The notes under the pieces were generated by a model. The model was not told the origin of the DNA, did no database searches, and saw only the letters and a list, made by a program, of their open reading frames with translations. A DNA stretch of 64,000 bases. Source: Epiperipatus broadwayi (Eukaryota > Onychophora > Udeonychophora > Euonychophora > Peripatidae). Positions 57,386 through 64,000 of this stretch are shown one piece after another. How positions within the stretch are numbered: position 1 is the first letter of the stretch; each line of letters starts with the position of its first letter. The stretch covers positions 2,046,001 through 2,110,000 of the forward strand of contig JAQFVV010012531.1 of assembly GCA_028023455.1 (NCBI GenBank), written 5' to 3'. The translations under genes were made by a program, and so were the position numbers.

Positions 57386-58955
57386 GTGCTATTAGGAATA
57401 AAGAAAGTGAAAAAGATGCTAATGTTAAATGGGAAAAGTATTTTTTTAAAAAAGAAGTTGACTAAAATAGATAATTATAGAGAAGGAGAGAGAATGAAAC
57501 TAAATAGTAAATTGTTGGAGGATGTTAATAAAAGTGGAAGAGATGGGAGTAAAAAAATTTGGAAATACATTAAAAGAAGGAATGTAGGGGGAGAGAGAAA
57601 TAGTATTACTAGATGATGAGGGAATAGAGTGTAGCTCTAGAGAAGAATTAGAGACAATCTTAAATAAGTATGTAATGGATATAGAAAAGATGTTAGATGT
57701 GAAGGATAGAGTGATAACAAACATAAAAGCATATAGTAATGGAAATATTAGGTTTACAGAAAATGAATTGAATGAGGCAGGGAAGAAATTGAAAAGTGGA
57801 AAGGCAAGAGGTTTAGATGGATGGGCAGCAGAGATGGTAATGAATTTAGGAAATAGGACAAAATTAAACCTATTATCAGTTAGATGGCACAGAAGAGAGA
57901 TTTTCCAGATAGTTGGAGTAATACAAGAGTAAGGCTACTATTTAAAGGAAAGGGTAAGGATCATAGAAAGTTAAGCAATTATAGACTGATAGCAGTAATG
58001 TCAGTGTTATATAAAGTTTTCGCATATATGGTGGCTGGAAGAGTCACAAAATGGATGGAAGAAAATAATATAGTGGGAGAAATGCAAGGAGATTTTCGAT
58101 CGGATAGGTATATAGGAGATAGTTTATTTGTAGTTACACAACTTATAGATATGAGTAGAAATACAGGTAGACAATTATATATGGTTTTTATAGATATAGA
58201 GAAGGCATATGATAGAGTAAATAGAAATAGATTATGGGTAAGTTTAGTAAATTTGGGAATGGATGGAGCTTTAGTGGATCTTATTAAGAGATTGTATGAA
58301 AATAATTACTATACATATCAATTAGGGAATATAGAATCAGTTAAAGTTAAAAATGGGGTGGGACTAAGGCAAGGATGCCCTATGTCACCTATTTTGTTTT
58401 TTTATATTTGAGAGAAATGGAAAGGGCAATAGAAAAATTAGGAGGAGGGGTAGAGGTACTATTAATAGATGGCAAGGGAGTATATACATTATGAGGTCTT
58501 TTATTTGTGGATGATGTCTTCTTGTGCACAGAAAGTAGGGAAGATAGGGAAGTTATGCTGAAGACATGCAGAAGAGTGGGTAAAGAGATGGAGAATAAAT
58601 TTAATGAAGAAAAATCAAAAGTAGCGATGTTTAATATTGGGAAGGAGAAGACAAAGAATTTTTATTGAGGGATATAAGTATGATGAATAGGTATAACTAT
58701 TTGGGAATCATATTAAGTAATCAGAGAAATTGCTTGGATGAATGGGAGAAAAAATTGATAAATGAAGCAAAGAAAAGAAAGGGATTGATAAAGAAATTAA
58801 CAGTGTTTTCATATAATAAATATGATGTAGCTAGAATTGTATGGAAGGGAGTGGCAGTAGCAGTATTAGCATATGGTAATGATGCATTATGTGATAGTAA
58901 AGTGGCGTTAGTTTACTTAGAAGAAATACAAAGTGAAGCAGGAAGACATGTTTAG
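57386..58955 (+). pseudogene. LINE-T reverse transcriptase, copy H, frameshifted
   Basis: 57675-57932 holds RFTENELNEAGKKLKSGKAR and GLDGWAAEMVMNLG. 57884-58411 holds DFPDSWSNTRVRLLFKGKGK, VLYKVFAYMVAG, the substrate-binding region, FIDIEKAYDRVNRNRLW (motif A) and GLRQGCPMSPILF (motif B). The catalytic box at about 58500-58520 reads FVDDVF (FADD in relatives). 58665-58955 continues with YNYLGIILSNQ and GVAVAVLAYGNDALC. Breaks lie near 57880, 58400 and 58640. Confidence 0.8.
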
Positions 58956-59439
58956 ATGCAGATATATGGACAGCAAAAGAGGCAATTCAAAGAAAAATGG
59001 AGTAGTCAAATTTTTATAGGAGAGATGCAAATGAAAATGTTTGGTAGATTGCAATTTATGGATAATAAGAGAATAGTCAAAATAGTATTTAATTGGGTTA
59101 TGAGTAAAAGACAGGCATTAAGATGGGTGAGAAAGGTAGTACATTATGCAGAAGATTTGAATAAAGAATTTTTGTCAGTATTGTAATGCTCACAACATAA
59201 TGCTGCAACATATTGTTGTAAAAACACACACATATATATCTGCATAACATATGTTAATAATTTTTAAAAAAAAATTAAGAAAAAGAGAAAACAAAAATAG
59301 TTAAAAGTAGATTTTTTAAAAATGAAATTAATAAAAAGGGATTTCATCATCCTTTTGAGAATAAATTGTTTTTATTAAGAATAATGGCGGGGAAAGAGAA
59401 TCATGTGAGATAAAGATTTAAAATCTGCTCTATTCTTTT

Positions 59440-60390
59440 TAAATAATATTTTAATTTGCAAAGCGCAGATAGTTGAAAATTGAAATAAATTGAGATACTG
59501 CCAAATCTCACTGCGCTTGTTACAAAACCTATCTGTCAGGCAATCAGATGGCATGATAGCTGTCCAAACGACAATCAAACCCAAACACACAACAAAGATT
59601 TTACGAGAAAAGGGCAGCCACCGTTTTCTCTACTTTTCTTTCTATATATCTAAGCCAGTTGTAAGTATTTAGGTTTGAAAGCTTTGCAAATTAAAATATT
59701 ATTTACATACTTTACTGCTTGTTATGTATTCTAAAAACTACTATGTAGTAAATCATAGGATTTCGCATTGTATCTTTATGATTTAGATTCAGTGAGTTAT
59801 TTGTGAAGATATTTAAAGCTCCAAGCTTTCAAATCTAAATACTTATGACTGGCTTAGATATATAGAAAGAAAAGTAGAGAAAAGGGTGGCCACCCTTTTC
59901 TCGTAAAATCTTTATGTATTTGGGTTTGAGTGTCGTTTGGACAGATATCATGCCATCTGATTGGCTGTCGGATAGGTTTTATAATGAGCGCAGTGAGATT
60001 TGGCCGTATCTCAATTTATTTTAATTTTCAACTATCTGTGCTTCGCAAATTAAAATATTATTTACATACTTTGCTGCTTGTTATGTATTCTAAAAACTAC
60101 TATGTAGTAAATCATAAAATTTTGCATTGTATGTTTATGATTTAGATTCAGGGAGATATTGAAGATATTTAAAGCTTTCAAACCTAAGTACTTATGACTG
60201 GCTTAGATATATAGAAAGAAAAGTAGAGAAAAGGGTGGCTGCCCTTTTCTCGTAAAATCTTTGTCATGTGTTTGGATTTGATTGTCATTTGGACAGCTAT
60301 CATGCCATCTGGTTGGCTGTTGGATAGGTTTTGTAACGAGCACAGTAGATTTGGCAGTATCTCAATTTATTTCTATTTTTAATTATAAAT
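59440..60390. repeat. Foldback cluster F2: one inverted plus two direct units
   Basis: The inverted unit (59440-59690) is the reverse complement of direct unit 1 (about 59690-60057); direct unit 2 (about 60058-60390) follows in tandem. Shared blocks: CTATCTGTGCTTCGCAAATT, CTGGCTTAGATATATAGAAA, AGTAGAGAAAAGGGTGGC, CCCTTTTCTCGTAAAATCTT, ATGCCATCTGATTGGCTGTC, TATCTCAATTTATT. A relative unit lies at 30300-30450 and more distant ones at 5955-6760. The frames at 59375-60145 are shadows within this repeat. Confidence 0.75.
59957..59966 (+). promoter_or_regulatory. NF-Y (CCAAT-box)-like site in foldback unit
   Basis: CTGATTGGCT at the same place in the unit as 30394-30403. The second direct unit has CTGGTTGGCT (60309-60318). 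Function inferred only from the consensus and its conservation. Confidence 0.35.
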
Positions 60391-61949
60391 ATGCGACTTT
60401 TTTCGCATGTATTAGTGAAGCTATTATTATTATATTATAATGTGTAATAGGTCTGCTTAGCGCTTTCGAGATTTAATGTTCAAATCTCATACTCACAGCT
60501 TTGTGAATGAAGATTTTTTATAATGAAAAAAATGTAAATGTTAAAAAAATAAATAAATGCAAAAGATTTTAAAATAAAATTTTCATTAGAATTAATTAGT
60601 AAAAGAAAATCTTGTAAACTATCTCATTGGCAGGAATGCACTTAAATTTAAATTTTGAAAGATTCCTGGTTGATACAATAGGAGATAAATCTATAAAAAG
60701 ATTAGATAAATAAAATGTAAAATATAATTTAAACCTAGATTAAAATTATGGTAAAAATTAAACAATGGAAATGGTGGCTTATCCATTGTTATCCAGTTCA
60801 GCTCAAGTTCTGGTAGTTTTTTTAGCATTTTTTCAAAAGTTGTTGAGTAGTTTGTCAGTTCATTGAGTCATTCATTATTGAGTTATTACTGAGAGCATAG
60901 TCAATGAGATCTGCAGAGAGCCAGTTATTACTTGCCATGGAAAATATAAATGTAGAAACCATGAAGTTACAACATGGGTTTCTAAAGAGCTTTAGGAGTT
61001 TTCATCTGGCTACATGCCCTGGGTCCTTAATTCCAGCAACTTCTCTTATCTGAGATCAATGCATCAACCATACCCCCATACTCTCCCATTTTCCTTTAGA
61101 AGGATGGAAAGAAACCCATAAAGCCATCACTGGAGACTGAAAGGCCAGCCATTTAGAAAATCAAAACCAAAGGAAATGGGTCATCTTATAACAATGAAAA
61201 ACCTAGGTATATATAATTTTTCAATCATAATTTAAGTGTCTACACATTCTTAAAAGAAATGAACTATAAATAAAGGACAATTAGTGATAGTGAGTTACTA
61301 ATAATTATTGTATACTTATTTATTTTCTTTGTTTAATTGTACTAAATATTTATTTGATCGTGTGTGTGTATGAATAAAAAGTGTTTATTTAAAGGTTGTT
61401 TGGTCTATACTCTCTCTTTTAACTGTGTTGCCAGGAGTTTAAGGGTGTAAATATTTCCATGTATTAGTTAATATTGTGCTGGGTTTCTGATCAAGATGTT
61501 TGAATTAACCTGGATATATTTCAAATGCTGGGTTCATGTGCAAATCATCAGGCATGCTGGCCATGTATAACTTATATGGTCAGATGGCACCTGAGACTTG
61601 CTCTCAAAACAAATAAAATTCCTGATGATTTTTGTTGTCCTGGCAGTATGGAGGGATGCTATGGTCAGGAAAGATGGTTGGGACTCTGCATTTGGGTAGC
61701 CTTGATCTGGCCATAGATATCATTGATAGTTAATCCATCAATGTTATTTTACCCTTCTGCTTGAATGTGTGATCCGATGCTTGAGGCATTAAATAAGTAT
61801 GAAAAGGAATAATCATAAAGCCAGTCTATAAGTAAATAATAAAATATTTATAAATAATCATATATAGAAAATAAAGATCGTAAATATAAAAATATTATTA
61901 AAAAAGTCCATTTACATAATGGATGGTAACGTCTTATCAGATCATTACA
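60391..61949. other. Right part of the 2.8-kb insertion, non-coding
   Basis: Includes a B-box-like GTTCAAATCTCATACTCAC near 60479 (possible SINE remnant) and a less AT-rich patch at about 60950-61190 and 61500-61720. The frame 61525-61716 (63 aa) shows no domain I recognise. Confidence 0.45.
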
Positions 61950-62581
61950 GTATATTTATAGAAAGGTGGGGTGATTGTGTTGGAAAACTTGTTGCATGTT
62001 ATAGTGGCAAGGAATGGGATAGAAGAATAAATTCATTAATAAAGAATAAGGGTGTGGAGAGTAAAAAGAGTTTAAATATATATAGAAGTAAACAGAATAT
62101 TGGATGTGAATTAATTTATGATGATAGCAAGGAAAATAGATTACTCTTTAAGACTCAAACATGATGTTTAGCAACAAGGGAATATGCACATAAATGGAAA
62201 AATATGGGTGATTTAGTCTGCAAGTTGTGTAAGGAAAGCATAGAAAATATTAAGCATCTGTTAATTGAATGTGAATGCCTTCAAGCAGAAAGAGTACAAA
62301 TAATGATATTGTGGAAGACTAAATATAAACAAAGTGATTATATAGAAAGTGGGTTCTTGGTTTTTATGCTGGGTTTGGCAAAAGGTAAGGGGGATTTAGA
62401 TATAAAGGTCGTGGAGTTGATAAAGATTATGTTGTGGAAATGAAATGGGATAGAGAAGAATATGGGAAAAACTTAAGGTGGGTAATGGAAAGGGAAGGTA
62501 AACTGGCTAACAGGTTTATCTGGGCATAGTGGCTGAGAGATTCCTGATTCTGAAAAAAGAGAAATCACAGTGCATCACATT
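61950..62581 (+). mobile_element. LINE-T copy F = 3' part of copy H
   Basis: Resumes LINE-T homology at the point where copy H stops (compare 14487 onward in copy B). 61919-62164 and 62204-62443 hold the C-terminal region. The zinc-binding motif C-x2-C-x8-H-x4-C is intact at 62219-62272 (CKLCKESIENIKHLLIEC). Ends with TGGCTAACAGGTTTATCTGG and a tail reading GTGCATCACATT. Copy G starts directly after. Confidence 0.8.
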
Positions 62582-62582
62582 C

Positions 62583-63895
62583 CATGAGGTCTTTTATTTT
62601 CTGGTGATATCTTTTTGTGCACAAAAAGTAGAGAAGATATGGAAGTTAGCCTGAAGATGTGCACAAGAGTGGGTAAAGAGATGGGGATTAAATTTAATGA
62701 AGAAAAATCAAAAGTAATGATGATAAATGTTGGGGAAACAGAAAAGAAAGTTTTTATTGGGTGATATAAAGTTAATTATGGTGAATAGGTATAACTATTT
62801 GGGAATCATCTTAAGTAATCAGAGGAATTGCTTGAATGAATGGGAGAAAAAATTGATAAATGATGCAGGAAAAAAGAAAGGGACTGATAAAGAAATTAAT
62901 AGTGTTTTCATATAATAAATATGATATAGGAAGAATTGTATGGGAATGGCAGTATCAGGGTTAACTTATGATAGTGATGTGTTAGTAAAGGAGTGTTAGA
63001 TTGCTTAGAAAAAATACAAAGTAGGAAGACATACCTTAGATGCAGATGTGTGGATGACAAAGGAGGCAATTCAATGAGAAAATGGTCAAGTTGTTATATG
63101 AGAGATGCAAAAAGCAAAATGAAAATGTTTGATAGATTGCAATTTTTGGATAGTAAGCGAATAGCTAAATAGGACAGGCAATAAGATGGTTGAAAAAGAT
63201 AGTATTTTATGCAGAAGATTTGGATAAAAACTTTATGTCAGTATACTTTTACAAAATGTTGGATGATTGTGTGAGGAGGATTGTTGAGTGTTATAGTGAC
63301 AAAGACTAGGATGAAGAATAGGTGCATTAATAAAAAATAGGGAACTGGAAAGATGTAAGGAGAGTAAAAAAAGTCTAAATATATATATAGAAGTAAGCAG
63401 AATATTGGGTACGAGTTAATTTGAGATAATAGCAAAGAAAGTTGTTTACTATTTAAGGCTCGAGCAGGATCATTAGCAATTAGGGAATGTACATGTAAAT
63501 GGAAAAATGTGGGTGATTTAGTCTGCAAGTTATGTAAGAAAGGCATGGAAAATATTAGGCATTTGCTAATTGAATGTAAATGCTTACAAGCAGAAATGGT
63601 ACAAATAATGAATTTGTGAGATAATAAATATAAACAATGTGATTATATGGAAAGTAAATTCTTGGTTCTTATGCTGGATTTAAGAAAAAGATAAGGGGGA
63701 TCTAGATATAAAAGCCCTAAAGTGGATAAAGATGATGTTCTGGAAATGGGAGGGAGCAGGATAAAGAAGAATTTAGGAAAAACTTAGGGTGGCAATGGAA
63801 AGGGAAGGTAAAGTGACTAACAGATTTCTTTGGGCATAGTTGCTGAGAGATTCCTACCTTTGATAAAGGAACAGCCATATCACGTCACATCACAT
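62583..63895 (+). mobile_element. LINE-T copy G (5'-truncated)
   Basis: Begins at the RT catalytic-box region (ATGAGGTCTTTTATTTTCTG, equal to 58493 in copy H) and runs to the tail CACGTCACATCACATAAA near 63880-63893. Contains 62727-62915 (YNYLGIILSNQRNCLNEW), a decayed thumb, and the zinc-finger region near 63510-63590. Head-to-tail with copy F. Confidence 0.8.
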
Positions 63896-64000
63896 AAATT
63901 ATAAAATAGTTCAAACACATTGAAAACGGCAAAAATCAATCTGTGTTAAAAAGAGCTTTTTTGTATTATTATTATCATATATATATATATATGTATTATT
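63896..64000. repeat. AT-rich end with (TA)n microsatellite
   Basis: Ends in a (TA)n run at about 63976-63992, with nothing else recognised. Confidence 0.6.

Larger units (their letters stand above)
55900..59181 (+). mobile_element. LINE-T copy H, longest copy, 5' part of a split element
   Basis: The most 5'-extended LINE-T copy. In order: esterase-like remnant (55921-56190), basic linker, APE endonuclease (about 56490-57160), linker, RT (57675-58500) and thumb (58665-59181). It stops exactly where homology resumes at 61950 (copy F), separated by an inserted element. The contiguous ancestral copy would be about 3.9 kb. Frameshifts and stops throughout. The 5' end abuts the PLE fragment and is probably truncated. 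Confidence 0.85.
59178..61953. mobile_element. 2.8-kb insertion splitting LINE-T; 4-bp duplication GTAT
   Basis: LINE-T homology stops after ...CAGTAT at 59181 and resumes at GTATATTT at 61950. The intervening 59182-61949 starts TGTAATGCTC and ends GATCATTACA, imperfect inverted ends with one mismatch in ten, flanked by GTAT on each side (59178-59181, 61950-61953). This looks like a DNA-type transposon with a 4-bp duplication. The interior carries the foldback cluster (59440-60390) and about 1.5 kb of non-coding sequence. No transposase seen, and superfamily not assigned. Confidence 0.6.

Noticed and set aside
61525-61716. 63-aa Cys/Trp-rich frame as a small secreted protein
   Set aside because: No signal peptide, no relative recognised, and it lies inside the non-coding part of an inserted repeat.

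Overview
This is a very A+T-rich stretch of animal (probably invertebrate) nuclear DNA that consists almost entirely of mobile elements and their debris. I see no host protein-coding gene, no rRNA or canonical tRNA gene, no operon and no CRISPR. The species cannot be fixed from the sequence. The mix of RTE-type and CR1/L2-like LINEs, Penelope-like elements (PLEs) with GIY-YIG domains, a Merlin DNA transposon, TA-flanked MITEs and tRNA-derived SINEs indicates a metazoan.

Layout. 1-1190: PLE remnant (-). 5955-6760: large foldback repeat. 9.6-9.8 kb: SINE bodies. 10.19-10.69 kb: 'Rep-A' unit with a hammerhead-ribozyme motif. 10.69-18.69 kb: five head-to-tail copies of one LINE family, here called LINE-T for its TCACATCA-type tail. 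19.5-22.8 kb: a full RTE-type LINE with an intact 985-aa ORF and a (TGA)n tail. 26.1-27.7 kb: LINE-T 3' end (-) and a TA-flanked MITE. 29.5-30.5 kb: SINEs and a foldback relative. 31.8-32.85 kb: 5'-truncated LINE-T with target-site duplication. 33.5-33.9 kb: long palindrome. 34.17-36.48 kb: Merlin-type transposon with a perfect 8-bp duplication. 37.0-37.5 kb: three-unit inverted cluster. 38.0-38.5 kb: RTE fragment (-). 39.8-42.0 kb: Rep-A fragment and PLE (-). 44.5-45.65 kb: three-unit Rep-A cluster with ribozyme motifs. 46.7-48.8 kb: PLE (-). 51.2-54.2 kb: SINE, MITE, RTE fragment and two SINE copies. 55.4-62.6 kb: PLE GIY-YIG fragment, then the longest LINE-T copy, split at 59182-61949 by a 2.8-kb insertion that carries another foldback cluster. 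62.6-63.9 kb: a further LINE-T copy head-to-tail.

Main points. (1) Rep-A carries a motif matching the hammerhead ribozyme consensus (CUGANGA, short stem II, GAAAC, GUC/GUU, six-base-pair stem I) in five copies. (2) Four separate repeat clusters share one architecture: one inverted unit plus two direct units. (3) The LINE-T copies meet tail-to-head at five junctions. (4) The Merlin element keeps perfect ends but has only the N-terminal part of its transposase; much of the rest is degenerate tandem repeat. Only the RTE ORF looks capable of encoding a working protein. Base composition and percentages were judged by eye, not computed.
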